From the NCBI GenBank assembly GCA_039583875.1, contig CM077160.1, positions 109,631,530 through 109,695,529 of the forward strand: a stretch of 64,000 nt of DNA, given 5' to 3'. This DNA comes from Platanthera guangdongensis (Eukaryota; Streptophyta; Magnoliopsida; Asparagales; Orchidaceae). The notes under the pieces were generated by a model that saw only the letters and a list, made by a program, of their open reading frames with translations, was not told the DNA's origin and did no database searches. Shown here piece after piece: positions 1 to 10,845 of this stretch. Numbering within the stretch: the stretch's first letter is position 1; the number at the start of each line of letters is the position of its first letter. The translations under genes and the position numbers were made by a program.

Positions 1-758
1 AGCTGCATCGATAACGTAGAGTGAAAGCATGCTGGTAATGATGGTTGCATGCTCATAGGCGATGGTGATTATACACAAGTGGTGATGTTGGCGGGCTATG
101 CGTTTGCGGCAAGGTCAAGTCCCGACTTAGATCTCTTCTCGGTGATGGTACCAGTTGTTGCTCGTCTAATGACAACAAATGTTCATTCTGGTATGAATCT
201 TGTGCGGCCGTTTCACGGATTTCTGTCAAGTTTATATTACTCCTATAAATTTTCGCAGTCCGAGTTCTTATGCAGTATATTTACGAATTTGTATCTCTTA
301 ATTTGAATTGTGCTAATAAAATTGTGCGAAATTTGTATTTTCTTGTGACTCAGTATTTAATTGTTCCCGAGGATTGCGCATCCACGATCGAAAATCCCAA
401 CATAGGCTTTGTTTGGCGGAGCAAATCAGCGTTGGTCGTGCAGACGAAACCGTCAGGCCACAATTTTTGTGTGTTTGGCGGGGCAGCAGACGGGCAGCGG
501 GGCTCCACCCCACTGCTAGCAACAGCAAAAAAGGCGTGGATCTCATCCGTGCTGCGGGAACTGCGGTTGCAGTCTCACAACACAGATGAAGCCCATGCCC
601 ACCCGACCACTCGCGCCAAACGAGATCATAGTTTTGACACAAAAATTAAACTCATCCAAAATAGCAGGGATGGGGAAAATATAGCTTTTTTCACCTATAC
701 AATGATCTCAAACAAAATCTGTGTTTTGTCTGTAAGTTTTTCCTAATTTTGAGTAGAC
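1..758. other. Unassigned non-coding stretch
   Basis: I recognise no gene, repeat or RNA here. Short open frames exist (for example 49-306 and 270-746 on the plus strand), but their translations show no family motif, their composition changes along the stretch, and opposite-strand frames of similar length overlap them. They look like chance open frames. The part around 400-650 is more GC-rich than its surroundings and could be an old element remnant; I could not find paired ends. Confidence 0.4.
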
Positions 759-761
759 TAA

Positions 762-891
762 GGCTCTGTTTGGGGGGACTTATTTTCACCGGTCAAGCGG
801 TTCCAACCACATGAACCTAACCTTAATTAAGGTCCGGTTCATGCGGTCGTAACCGCTTGACCGATGAAAATAAGTCCCTCCAAACGCAGCC
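762..891. mobile_element. Foldback MITE, Tourist-like (copy A)
   Basis: The element is an almost complete hairpin. The left arm starts GGCTCTGTTTGGGGGG and the right arm is its near reverse complement, ending CCAAACGCAGCC. It is flanked by TAA at 759-761 and 892-894, a 3-bp target duplication as expected for Tourist/PIF-Harbinger elements. The arms carry the distinctive block TTTTCACCGGTCAAGCGGTT. There is no coding capacity, so any movement would have needed a transposase from elsewhere. Confidence 0.75.
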
Positions 892-894
892 TAA

Positions 895-1053
895 AGCTCT
901 GTTTGGGGGGACTTATTTTTGTAAGGGTATAGCGCCTTTCACAATTTTCACCGGTCATGCGGTTACGACCGCATGAACCGGACCTTAATTATGGTCCGGT
1001 TCATGCGGTCGTAACCGCTTGACCGGTGAAAATAAGTCCCCCCAAACGAAACT
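895..1053. mobile_element. Foldback MITE, same family (copy B), with an insertion in one arm
   Basis: This second hairpin starts 3 bp after copy A. Its ends are AGCTCTGTTTGG and CCAAACGAAACT, flanked by TAA at 892-894 and 1054-1056, so the two elements share one TAA. Relative to copy A the left arm contains roughly 30 extra bases (about 913-942) that break the pairing. The rest of the arms, with the CACCGGTCA..GCGGTTACGACC block, pairs well. It is non-coding. Confidence 0.72.
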
Positions 1054-2321
1054 TAAATCAATTGAGTTGCCTCGATCAAGCAAGCACAAGCATCAGTTCA
1101 AGTCTATTTGGATCTCACTTTTGGCACGCTATGGAATGACCGAATTTTATTTCGTCTTCCCAATCAAATGTATAAGAGGAATTTTGAATTCAATTCCCCA
1201 ATAATTTTAGAATGTTGATATTTATAGACCCTATACGACTATTTGAACTCCCTGTTTTCAAAAATAAAACAAATTTTTATCCTCCTAAAAACAACTAATT
1301 AAAATCGTTCAAAAAAATTTTTGTAATGAAATAAACTTCATGTAACAGTCGTCCTCTAAAGCCCGACACAAATACTTCTCGTAACGAATATTTGTGCGTC
1401 GTTATAAATAACTTAATTATAACAAACATTACTTCCTTACAATAAGATAAGTTACAGTAAAGATTAATTCGTTACAATTGTTCAATTTCTTCCACATTAA
1501 AAATAAATTGTTTATATATCAAGTTTATTAATATTAATTTGTTGTTACAAATAACTTTTTTTTGTAACAATCAGTATTTCATTACAATATAATATCTAAT
1601 TGCTAAAAAAACCATTAATATAAACATTTTCCATTATTTTTATTAATATACAAAATTAAGGATGGGTGATAGCCCAAACTGTTGTGAAAAACAAGTGCAA
1701 AGACAATCACAGAAAACGCAGAATACAATACAGGAAATTAATATGGAAAAACCTCAAATCCGGGGAAAAAACTACAACCACCAGCGCCACAGAAATCCAC
1801 TATGAAGAACGTTCAAAGAAACTTACACCGCTTCTCTTTTCGCCTCTCTCCTTCCAACGCAGCCATGCTCCACCTCTAACACAAACCCCTTAATACAACC
1901 AAATGAAACTTTCAGCCCTAATACACACTGTTCATGAAAAATATTGAAACTAGAATTTTTATAAAATCAAAACATTTCTCAACAATTAAAATGCTTAAAA
2001 TTTTACAACATGATATTTAGGAATTCCAAGTGTATAAGCAAATCAATTTGATGTCATTTTCATTGAAAAGTATATCAATCTCTAGTCACACTTGCTCACT
2101 TTTGCATTTGATTCATTTCTTCGTTGGCATACAACGTCATTGAAGTTTTACTCGTAAATGTAGTCGGCGCACGAAGAGGCTGTTGAATGACCTGTACTTT
2201 ATCCTTCTTGTTGTGGATGCTTAAAAAACACGTTGGTTAGAGGTGTGTATTGGAAAGCAGCAACTGCTTCAGCAATTCTAGAATCTAATACAAGCAAAAA
2301 ACTGAGATTATTATTACTATG
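1054..2321. other. AT-rich unassigned stretch
   Basis: This is mostly AT-rich DNA with many short GTTAC/GTAAC words between about 1320 and 1600 and a small imperfect hairpin near 1363-1401. No coding frame here has recognisable motifs; the longest, at 1666-1893, looks like low-complexity chance sequence. I see no paired terminal repeats. Confidence 0.4.
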
Positions 2322-2386
2322 GCTTCGTTTGGAAGGGCTTATTTTCACCGGTCAAGCGGTCACGATCGCATGAACCGGGCCTTAAG
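2322..2386. mobile_element. Half of a foldback MITE (same family as copies A-C)
   Basis: One arm only. It starts GGCTTCGTTTGG and continues through TTATTTTCACCGGTCAAGCGG and a CGCATGAACC block to CCTTAAG, matching the left arm of the elements at 762 and 3573. The matching right arm is absent, so this is a truncated copy. Confidence 0.65.
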
Positions 2387-2559
2387 TCTTACGACTCAAT
2401 CCATTCATAATATTAATATGTTAGATGCATATAACAATAGATAATTGCATTTTTGCCAAATACTGTTAATCCCAAATTTCAAATGGGCCTTGTAAGTTGT
2501 AATTGGGATTTGTTTACTTCATCTATTGTATTATAGAATGCCAAAACGATGACCAGTAA

Positions 2560-3328
2560 GGCTACGTTTGATGCGGCTTATCACAACTTATTTGATCCAG
2601 TGAGATTGGACAAAAATGTCTATGTAATACCCAAATCTTATACCCCAAATTAGTTTTTTTTGTAACGCTAGTAACATTTGTCATACCATGCATACATTCT
2701 ATGACAATGACGTTTTTGTCCAACCTCACCAGAGCAAAAAAGCCGCAATAAGCCGCGCCAAACACAGTCTATATCAAAATTTTATGTCTCAAACTAATTT
2801 CTTTTTTGTAACATTTGTGGTATCAAACATACTTTCTATAACAATGACGTTTTTGTCCAACCTCATCGGAGCAAATAAGCCGCGATAAACCGCACCAAAC
2901 GCAGCCAATGTCATTGTCATATCAAAATTTTGTCTCAAACTAGTTTTTTTTGTAACATTTGTCATACCAAACATACATCTATGACAATGACGTTTTTATC
3001 CAACCTCACCGGAGCAAATAAGCCGTGATAAGCCACGCCAAATACAGTCTATTTCAAAATTTTATGTCTCAAACTAATTTCTTTTTTGTAACATTTGTGG
3101 TATCAAACATACTTTCTATGCCAATGACGTTTTTGCCCAAGCTCACCGGAGCAAATAAGCCGCGATAAACCGCGCCTACGCAGCCAATATGATTGTCATA
3201 TCAAAATTGTCTCAAACTAGTTTTTTTTTGCAACATTTGTCATACCAAATATACATTCTATGGCAATGACGTTTTTGTCCAACCTCACCGGAGCAAATAA
3301 GCAGCGATAAACAACGCCAAATGCAGCC
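2560..3328. mobile_element. Tourist-like MITE with a tandemly amplified right arm
   Basis: The left terminus (GGCTACGTTTGATGCGGCTT..., about 60 bp) is the reverse complement of the right terminus, which ends ...ACGCCAAATGCAGCC. TAA flanks both ends (2557-2559 and 3329-3331). Between the ends, a unit of about 138-143 bp holding TGACGTTTTTGTCCAACCTCA plus the arm sequence recurs, with that word near 2704, 2842, 2985, 3123 and 3264. Thus one arm and part of the core are present five times in direct orientation. No transposase is encoded; short open frames here are translations of the repeat. Confidence 0.72.
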
Positions 3329-3331
3329 TAA

Positions 3332-3569
3332 GTCTGCATTGGGGGGCAATAATGCTCCTAGAAGGGATGACGGCATAAATTCCTCAAATTCAAGTCAGCA
3401 TTGGCCGGACTCGTTGAAAAGGGATGATTAAAGCATCGACAGGACTCATCGAAAGGGCATGATTTTAATCTAATATGTTAATAAGCCCAAAAGAGATTGG
3501 AGAAATAAACAAAATCTGCATAACAAAAACTTTTTTTTAAAGATTCATAACAGCAGAGAAAACAGAGAT
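3332..3569. other. Unassigned spacer between two MITEs
   Basis: This is 240 bp of ordinary composition with a small local duplication (CATTGGCCGGACTCGTTGAAAAGGG and CATCGACAGGACTCATCG-type words near 3400-3460). No gene or element ends are seen. Confidence 0.35.
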
Positions 3570-3572
3570 GAA

Positions 3573-3703
3573 GGCTCCGTTTGAGGGGACTTATTTTCAC
3601 CGGTCAAGCGGTTACGACCGCTTGAATCAGATCATAATTTATGGTTTGATTCATGCGGTCGTAACCGCTTGACCGGTGAGAATAAGTCCCCCCAAACGGA
3701 ACC
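3573..3703. mobile_element. Foldback MITE (copy C)
   Basis: This is a near-perfect 131-bp hairpin of the same family as copies A and B. It starts GGCTCCGTTTGAGGGG and ends CCAAACGGAACC, with CACCGGTCAAGCGGTTACGACC in both arms. The 3-bp flanks are GAA on both sides (3570-3572 and 3704-3706). A 3-bp duplication fits the family, but GAA departs from the usual TAA/TTA. Confidence 0.7.
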
Positions 3704-3784
3704 GAAATCTGATACATGGATCAAAACACAAGTCACAATAAATTTTGTTTGAAAACCCCCAAAATCTGGGATGGAATAACTGAA

Positions 3785-4037
3785 TCAGACAACCTTGACC
3801 TCGATCGTTTTGGGCTTCTTCTTAGGCTCAGGCAGGGGCAGCTTTTCTATGGTGACTGTTAGAACCCCATCGCGGCAAACTGCTGAGGTGGTTTCGAAAT
3901 TTGCGCTGTCGGGGAAGCGAGAACTTGGGCATGAACTTCCCAATCCGGCGTTCCATCCTTAAATACTTGCCGCCTTCCGTGTCCTTCTCTTCATCGCAGC
4001 GGCGTTCGCCGGTGATGATGTCGAGCAAGTGTCGTTA
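3785..4037 (-). pseudogene. Class II small heat-shock protein, 3' fragment with a frameshift
   Basis: On the minus strand the translation runs LLDIITGERRCDEEKD, then [21 protein letters not shown]. After removing one extra C in the CCCC run near 3917 it continues to a frame with [20 protein letters not shown] and the ending [10 protein letters not shown] followed by TGA (3785-3787). This is the C-terminal half of the alpha-crystallin domain of plant cytosolic class II small heat-shock chaperones (GVLTV motif, KKPK tail). The N-terminal arm and the first half of the domain are missing; an in-frame stop lies just upstream of the LLDI residues. With the truncation and the 1-nt frameshift it cannot make the chaperone. 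It may be a decayed gene or a captured piece, since foldback elements flank it closely on both sides. Confidence 0.85.
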
Positions 4038-4088
4038 AGTCGTGGGGGGAATGAGGAGGCGTGTATTTTGGGTGCGGAGTAATAGGTA

Positions 4089-4253
4089 GGTCAGGAGCCT
4101 GATAATGCTCATGGTCCTGCACCAATGAGAAGCCTGCAAAAGAAGTGGGGCCCGCACATTTATGCCTTGTGTCATACACTTTTGCGCGGGGCCCGCGCAT
4201 TTTGGGGCTTCTCATTGGCTCTCCGGACCATGGTCATGATCAGGCTACTGACC
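4089..4253. mobile_element. Foldback inverted-repeat element
   Basis: The left arm starts GGTCAGGAGCCTGATAATG and the right arm, read on the other strand, starts GGTCAGTAGCCTGATCATG. The arms pair for more than 50 bp, including CCAATGAGAAGCC, and enclose a short core with a GGGGCCCGC word in each half. There is no coding capacity. I could not define a convincing target duplication, so the superfamily is unknown. Confidence 0.65.
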
Positions 4254-4276
4254 CAAACATTTTTCTTTTTTTGGGT

Positions 4277-5275
4277 CATTGTTAACCGCAACCCGATTTT
4301 AGCTTTTCGCACCCTATTGTTAACCGCAACTCAAAAATTTAACCGCAACCCAATTTTTAGCTTGCCGCACCCCATTGCTAATTGCAATCAAAATATTTGA
4401 AAATTTGATAACTGCTGCCATCTGACTTACTAAAGACAATACATCATACCAATAATGTTCATGAATTACTAAAATCGACGAGAGTTTCTGTTGCTCAGAG
4501 AGGTGTAGACCTAAGATTTGCAGAAAAACAACAGAGGCATTTTATCTAATCTGGGCAAAAAAACATTCCAATACCTTAAAAAAAGATTGTATTCACCATT
4601 GCAAACAAGAATGCCCTTAAAAGTGCAGGCTTAATCTACCACCTGTTGCAATCAGTCTTGGAGAAACACGTATAGGCATTTTAACAAACACCAAGAATGC
4701 AGACTGTGTCCTTTTATGTGAAATTTATAATGCCAGCTTACTTTTTACGATTACAAATGTAAGAAAACAAAATTGAAAAGAAGAAGGGAGGAAGATAGAA
4801 GATGCTAGCATTAACTTGTCGATTCAAATGCAGTTGGTTGTTAGAAGAAGGGCTGAAGAGGGAGGACACTTCTGTTTCAACGAAGGGGGTTCACAAAGCT
4901 GCAGAGGTGATTCTTCCAGTGTCTTTGTTGGAGATCAGAAGGGTGAGGATGAACAACGACTCCAGCAAGGAGCAAAGGATACGTGGAGTAGCGTTTGTCG
5001 AGCCCAACAAAGAGGAGTTGTGGAGGAGTCCTGTTCTGGTGCTCGTCGATTCCAGCGAAGAGGAGAGGAGATGCGTTCCATCATTTGCCGAGCCCAGCGA
5101 GGAGGAAGGAGGTCTCGATCACGAGAAGGAGGAAGGAGGTCTCGAGCAAAGAGGAGCAGGCAGAAAAAGGATTGAGGTTTACTGAATTTTAGGGTTGCGG
5201 TTAAAGAAGAAAATTAGGAGGTATTTTTAAAATTTTGGGTTGCGGTTAGCCAAAGTTGGGTTGCGGTTAACAATG
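4277..5275. mobile_element. Non-autonomous inverted-repeat element of about 1 kb
   Basis: The two ends are inverted copies built on ATTGTTAACCGCAACCC. On the left this is repeated at 4278, about 4316 and about 4338 with AGCTT(T/G)(T/C)CGCACCC words between; on the right the reverse complement (GGGTTGCGGTTA) recurs three times at about 5195-5272. The interior has a purine-rich open frame (4802-5185, plus) with repeated GAGCCCARCRARGAGGAR-type words. It has no recognisable domain and overlaps other open frames, so I do not call it a gene. Multiple end repeats with a unique core suggest a non-autonomous DNA transposon of unknown superfamily. Confidence 0.5.
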
Positions 5276-5671
5276 GCTTTTTTTTGGCACTTTGCACCCC
5301 CGTATTATTCTATTTTTGCACTTTGCATTCATAATTTTTAAAATTGGTACTTTGCACCCCTTAATTACAGATTTTTTTGCATTTTGCACCCCAAGGCTGA
5401 AATTTAAGGGGTATTTAGGTCCGAACACCACCAAAATTGTTCATTTTGGCACTTTATAAATAACCAAAATAAGGTAGTTAATGATGCAAAGTGTTAAAAT
5501 GAGCATTTTGAGTGATGCCAGGACCTAAATATCTCTTAAATTTCAACATTTGGATGCAAAATGCTAAAAATCTGTAATTCAAGGGTCCAAAGTTGCAATT
5601 TTAAAAATTTTGGGTGCAAGGTGCCAAAATAGGGTAATTTGAGGGTACAAAGTGCCAAAAACCCATATTTT
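5276..5671. mobile_element. Palindromic foldback element of about 390 bp
   Basis: Almost the whole stretch is one imperfect palindrome centred near 5470. The left arm reads TTTTTGGCACTTTGCACCCC..., with several CACTTTGCA-type words, and the right arm is its reverse complement ending GGTACAAAGTGCCAAAAAC. Arms are about 190 bp with scattered mismatches. It begins directly at the end of the preceding inverted-repeat element. It is non-coding. Confidence 0.65.
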
Positions 5672-6045
5672 GGAGATGATTTGGGGTTCGGCGGGGTTGA
5701 ACATTTGGAACAGAATTTATTCAACAGTGAGGATCTCATTTAGGGTCAGTTTGTTTTCACATTCTTGCTCCGTTGCGCTCCAACAGTAATAGAATTTTGT
5801 GTTTTTGACTTGTTTGTGTCGGCATTGCGTCAGCATCGACGGAGGAAAATTACGATTCAACGGAGTTTTATCCACAGTTAGCCGAAGCTCCTTTCCAACG
5901 CTCCAGTCCCCGACGCGAGAGTACCCACTTCCCGACAACCCTCTTCCCGACAGGTTGCAATTTGACGAGCTCGTCCAGGCCATCGACGGACGGCGAGGGA
6001 GGGAAGGAGCGACGATCTGGTTGGAGAAGATGTATAGTTAATAAC

Positions 6046-6406
6046 TGTTGAAGTTGGTGATCGGGCGGTCTGGCGGTCTGTCTTGGCGGGTTGAAGGCCG
6101 CGCGGTCTGGCGGTTTGTCTCAACCGGCTTAGAGACCGGGCGGTCTAGCGGTCTACCCTAGCAATCTCTCTTTCTCTCTGGTGGTAGCCGTACGGTTAGC
6201 CCTTCTGTCTAACCGCGCGGCTTGTGCGGTTTGTTTTGTATAGTCCGCTTAGTCCTGTAAATTTTTAGTTCCACATCTCTTATTTGTATTCTCTCATCTC
6301 TCCTCCATTCTATATAAGGGAGGACATACCTTTGCAATAGATACCTTTTTCGGATAATAAAGTTTCAGTTAAAACCATTTCAGTTTGTTTTTGTTCGGTT
6401 CTTACA
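6046..6406 (+). repeat. Copia-1 5' LTR
   Basis: The LTR starts TGTTGAAG and ends CTTACA, the usual TG..CA limits. The U3 part carries several GCGGTCT/GCGGTTT words in its first 130 bp. A TATA-like CTATATAAGG lies near 6310 and AATAAAG near 6356. The immediately following bases form the primer-binding site. Confidence 0.95.
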
Positions 6407-6418
6407 TGGTATCAGAGG
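6407..6418 (+). promoter_or_regulatory. Copia-1 primer-binding site
   Basis: TGGTATCAGAGG follows the LTR directly. It is complementary to the 3' end of initiator tRNA-Met, the usual primer for first-strand synthesis in plant copia elements. Confidence 0.9.
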
Positions 6419-6767
6419 ACTCGATCTACTCCTCCTGATTCTGTGCCTTCCCTGTCCGTGCGGCTTGTCTCGCCGGTTTGCACCCTATCCGCGCGGCCTC
6501 TTCCTCTCCTTGTTGTTGCCCTCTGTGTGCGCGACTTTTTGTTTCCTGTTCTAAGTCGCCGCCTCCTGTCGCAGCGACCTGTTTTGTCCTGCTTCTGTTC
6601 GCGCGGCCTGTCCTCTAGCCGTTCGACTTCTTCCCCTCTGCTTGGGTCTGCAGCTTGGTCGTGGCTTTTCTGGCCGCTGGTTTCTACCCTCGTGACCGCT
6701 GCAGCTTTTCTTTTTCCTATCCGTGCGGGTTGTTTCCTAACCGCCCGGCTTCCCTTTTCCTGCTCCT

Positions 6768-9700
6768 ATGGCTCTTTCTGATGCCTCTACTGCCACCACC
6801 CCTGTCACCAATCCGGCTCCGCCTCTTCCACCTACTCCTTCCGGGAACCTTGGGACCGTTTCCAAGCTTGTTGGCTCCAACTACCCGGATTGGAGCGTCT
6901 CTTTCACCTTTCTACTTCGCTCACAACGCAAACGCCACCATCTCATTGATGACCCACCTCCTATCACTTCACCTCTCTTTGATGACTGGGATGCAAGTGA
7001 CGCGCTTGTGCGTACTTGGCTCGCGAACAGTTTTTCCGATGAGTGCCTTCCCGTCATACGTCATGATGAGACGGTCAAGGCCGCTTGGCTTCATCTTGCC
7101 GCTCTGTACTCCAAGGGGGCTCAGACGTCCCGCATCTATACGTTGTATGCGGATCTCTTTGCCCGTCCTACCTTGTCTCCTGCTGCTGCCTACCAACAGG
7201 TTCAGGCTCTTGGGGCTGAGATTCTTCAGAATCGCCCCTTTTCTGCGGATTTGACTCAACAACACAAGCACTTCCAGGATCTTCTGGTTGTGTGTTATCT
7301 GCTCCGGCTTCCTGATACTTATGACATGATCCGCCAGCAAATTCTGGGTGAGGCAGAACCTCCTACCTTAGATGCCACCGCTGCCCGCATCGCTGCTGTC
7401 ACCTCTCTCCTTCAGCGCCCACTTTTGCCCGCTCCTCCTCCACCACCGGACAACTATTCTCATCACACTCAGCGGAGTGGCTCTGGTAGCCGTAGTCACT
7501 AGTCCGGCGGCCGTGCTTCTTCCCGCTACCTCTGTTCTCATTGTGGCCGAACCGGACATACTTCCGAACGCTGCTGGACGAAGCATCCCCATCTTCGCCC
7601 CTCCGGTGACTCTTCCAAGCCGTCTGCCTCTGTTGTAACATCCTCAGGTAGTGCCCACATGATGACTCAAGGTAAATGGCTCATCGACTCTGGTGCCACT
7701 AATCACATGACGGGCAATCCCCAGTGCTTCTCTTTACTCGAACAACATGATCGGTTTCCCCCGGTCCTAATTGCGGATGGTTCTCCCTCCCCGGTTCATG
7801 GGACGGGAGTGGTTCATGTTACTCCGTCACTACGACTAGCGGACACTCTCTATGTGCCCAAGTTTCCGTGCAATCTATTGTCTGTTACCTCTTTATGCAA
7901 GCAGCTTCAGTGTTCTGTGACATTTACACCGACTTCTTGTTCTTTTCAGGATCCGAGCTCCCACCGGACGATTGCTACTGGGACTGAGAGCGGCGGCCTC
8001 TACTTCCTCGACAACGTTTCCGCCTTGTCCGCCTTCTCCTCTTCTTGTACGGATCTTCTCCAGTGGCATCTCCGCCTCGGTCATCCTCCACCACGACTTC
8101 TACATCAGCTTCTGCCCCACCTCCCTCCGTCTCGTACTCCTCTCCAATGCGACGCCTGTCAGCTCGGCAACCATCACCGTTCCTCCTTCCCACCAAAGCA
8201 AGGTCGGGGCTCTACTCGTCCTTTTGATCTTGTCCACTCTGATATCTGGGGACCTGCTCCTACCCTCACCATTGGCCGGGGTAGTTCTTATTTTGTAACT
8301 TTTATAGATGATTTTTCTCGATGTACTTGGGTGTATCTCCTCCGAGATCGCTCTGAACTTTTAGATGTATGGATCTCTTTTTATCAGTTAATTAAAACTC
8401 AGTTTAATGTTTGTATTAAAACCTTTCGCTCCGACAATGCTAAAGAGTATCTGAGTCATGCTTTTACATCTTTTTGTGTGCAACATGACATTATTCATCA
8501 GACTAGCTGTGTTTACACCTCCCAACAAAATGGGGTGGCGGAACGCAAAAACCGTCACCTCCTCGATGTGGCTCGCACATTGATGACCCAGATGCATGTC
8601 CCTCGCTCTTATTGGGGCTATGCTGTTCTCCTTGTCTGCTACCTCATCAATCGCATTCCATCCACCATTGTCCACGGGAAAACACCATTCTCCATTCTGT
8701 ATCCGGGCCAGGAGCCTTTTCCTCTCCCTCTCCGAATCTTTGGCTGCACTACATTTGTGCATACCCCATCTACCACCCGTGACAAGCTATCCCCTCGCTC
8801 CACCAAATGTGTCTTTCTGGGGTACTCCACCACTCAGAAAGGCTATTGTTGCTTTAACCCTGTTCTTCGTCAGCAGTTCGTCTCTGCTGACATTACCTTC
8901 TTCGAGAATGCCTCCTACTTCTCGGCTGAATCCTCCTCTCTTTTCCCCGCTTCCTCTCCTCTTCCTCCAGCTTCTGATTCTCCTGCTATTCCCTTCGTTC
9001 CCTCGTCTCCTACCTAGATATCCACCCCTCCGCCATCTCCGTCCCCTCCTCTCGCTCCACCTCTCTCTCCCACTTCTCCACCTCCGTCTCCATCCTCTCC
9101 GCCGCCGTCACTCTCTTCTCCCGGGCCAGCTCTCTTTGCCACGGACGCTCCGGATACCGGGGGGGCCGCCGACGTGGATCTCCCTGTGGCTCTTCGCAAA
9201 GGGGTGCAGACATGTACCCTACACCCCCTTGCTGTTGTTGTTTCATATGATCGTCTTACCCCTTCTCGCAGGGCCTTTGTGCTGGCTATCTCTGCCACTG
9301 CCACGCCTCGTTCCTATCAGGAGGCCCTTGCTATTCCCCACTGGAAGCTGACCATGGATGAGGAAATGGCGACCCTCACGGAGCGGGGTACATGGACTCT
9401 TGTTCCTCCTCCCTTCGGTACTGATGTTGTTGGCTGTCGCTGGGTCTTTGTGGTCAAATTTGGCCCAGACGGCACTGTGGATCGGTATAAGGCTCGCCTT
9501 GTTGCTAAGGGCTTTACTCAGACCTATGAGGTTAATTACTTTGACACCTTCTCCCCCGTGGCTCGTCTCAGCACTATCCGGGTCCTTCTCACTATGGCGG
9601 TCAATAGGGATTGGCCGATTTCTCAGCAGGATGTCAAGAATGCCTTCCTTTATGGTGATCTTCACGAGGCCGTTTACATGGAGCAACCTCCTGGGTATGT

Positions 9701-10838
9701 TGCTCAGGGGGAGACACGAGTATGCCGGCTGCAGAAGGAAATTTATGGCCTCAAGCAGAGCCCTCGAGCTTGGTTTGACAAGTTCAGCGGCATCGTGACG
9801 GCCGTTGGTTTTGCGCGAAGCTCTGCTGATCACTCTGTATTTATTCGCAAAACTCCTTCGGGGCTGGTTGTTCTTGCTGTGTACGTCAATGATATTCTTC
9901 TCACTAGCAATGACCAGGAAGGGGTAGCCCTGACAAAGCGACATCTTCGCCAACATTTGATCACGAAAGATATGGGCTCTCCAAAGTACTTTCTGGGGAT
10001 CAAAATCTCTCGAAAGCCCGACTCCTTAGTTCTCTCTCAGCGTAAGTATGCCCTTGATCTTTTAAAAGAGGCAGGATTGACTGGAGCAAAACCTGCCCGA
10101 TGCCCCATGACAACTGGAGAAGACAAAACCTGGACAGATGATTCGCCTCCTCTTTCAGATAGTTCGCGGTACAGGCGTCTGGTTGGTAAGCTCATATATC
10201 TCACAGTGACCAGGCCCGACATTTCCTATGCTGTGGGCAAAGGGAGTCAATTCATGCAAGCACCTAGGGAGTGTCATCTACAGTCCGCCTTGCGGATCTT
10301 GGAGTATGTCAAAGCAGCGCCTGGGAAAGGATTATTTTTTCAGAAGAATGGTCATCTGAGGATTGAAACATACTCAGATGCAAGTTATGCTGATGACAAA
10401 GGGGATCACAAGTCAACCTCAGGTTTTTGCACCTTTGTTGGGGGAAATCTGGTGAGCTGGAAGAGCAAGAAGCAGTCTGTTGTCTCCAGGTCCAGTGCGG
10501 AAGCTGAGTATCGCAGTATGGCGTCGACCACTTGTGAGTTAAAATGGCTGCGGGCTCTCATGCTAGATTTAGGAGAGGTCTACAACCATCCTCTACCTAT
10601 GTTCTGTGATAACAAAGCCGCCATATACATCTCCAAAAATCCGGTCTTCCATGAAAGAACAAAGCACATTGAGGTCGACTGTCATTTCATTCGTGAAGAG
10701 ATCTTAAAGGAACAAATTTGCACTCCCTTTGTCACTTCTGATAAAGAGCTGGCTGACATCTTCACCAAGCCAATTTTCGCCTCGTTTCTTCATATTTGTG
10801 ACAAGCTGGGCATGATCAATATATATGCTCCAGCTTGA
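6768..10838 (+). pseudogene. Copia-1 gag-pol polyprotein with two stops
   Basis: One reading frame of about 1357 codons, broken only by TAG at 7500-7502 and 9015-9017. The gag core begins MALSDAS and has a W..F..LLRSQ region typical of plant copia gag. A CX2CX4HX4C zinc knuckle (CSHCGRTGHTSERC) lies just after the first stop. The protease motif is DSGAT (7685 on). The integrase shows an H..H..C..C finger (WHLRLGH..CDACQ) and a core from HSDIWGP. Reverse transcriptase starts near 9400 (WVFVVKFG), and its catalytic YVDD box reads YVND at 9882-9893, losing the second aspartate-pair residue. RNase H has SWKSKKQ and SSAEAEYRSMA. The altered box plus two stops indicate an inactive copy. Confidence 0.93.
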
Positions 10839-10845
10839 GGGGGAG
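10832..10845 (+). promoter_or_regulatory. Copia-1 polypurine tract
   Basis: GCTTGAGGGGGAG lies directly before the 3' LTR. A purine-rich run at this position primes plus-strand synthesis in LTR retrotransposons. Confidence 0.85.

Noticed and set aside
49..746. Small plus-strand frames near the left edge as genes
   Set aside because: No motif, overlapping opposite-strand frames, no supporting context.
4802..5185. Frame of 127 codons on the plus strand as a gene
   Set aside because: Purine-rich low-complexity text with overlapping frames, no domain, and it lies inside an inverted-repeat element.
8596..9351. Long overlapping frames within Copia-1 and Copia-2 on other frames and strands
   Set aside because: They are alternate-frame readings of GC-rich, stop-poor pol sequence.
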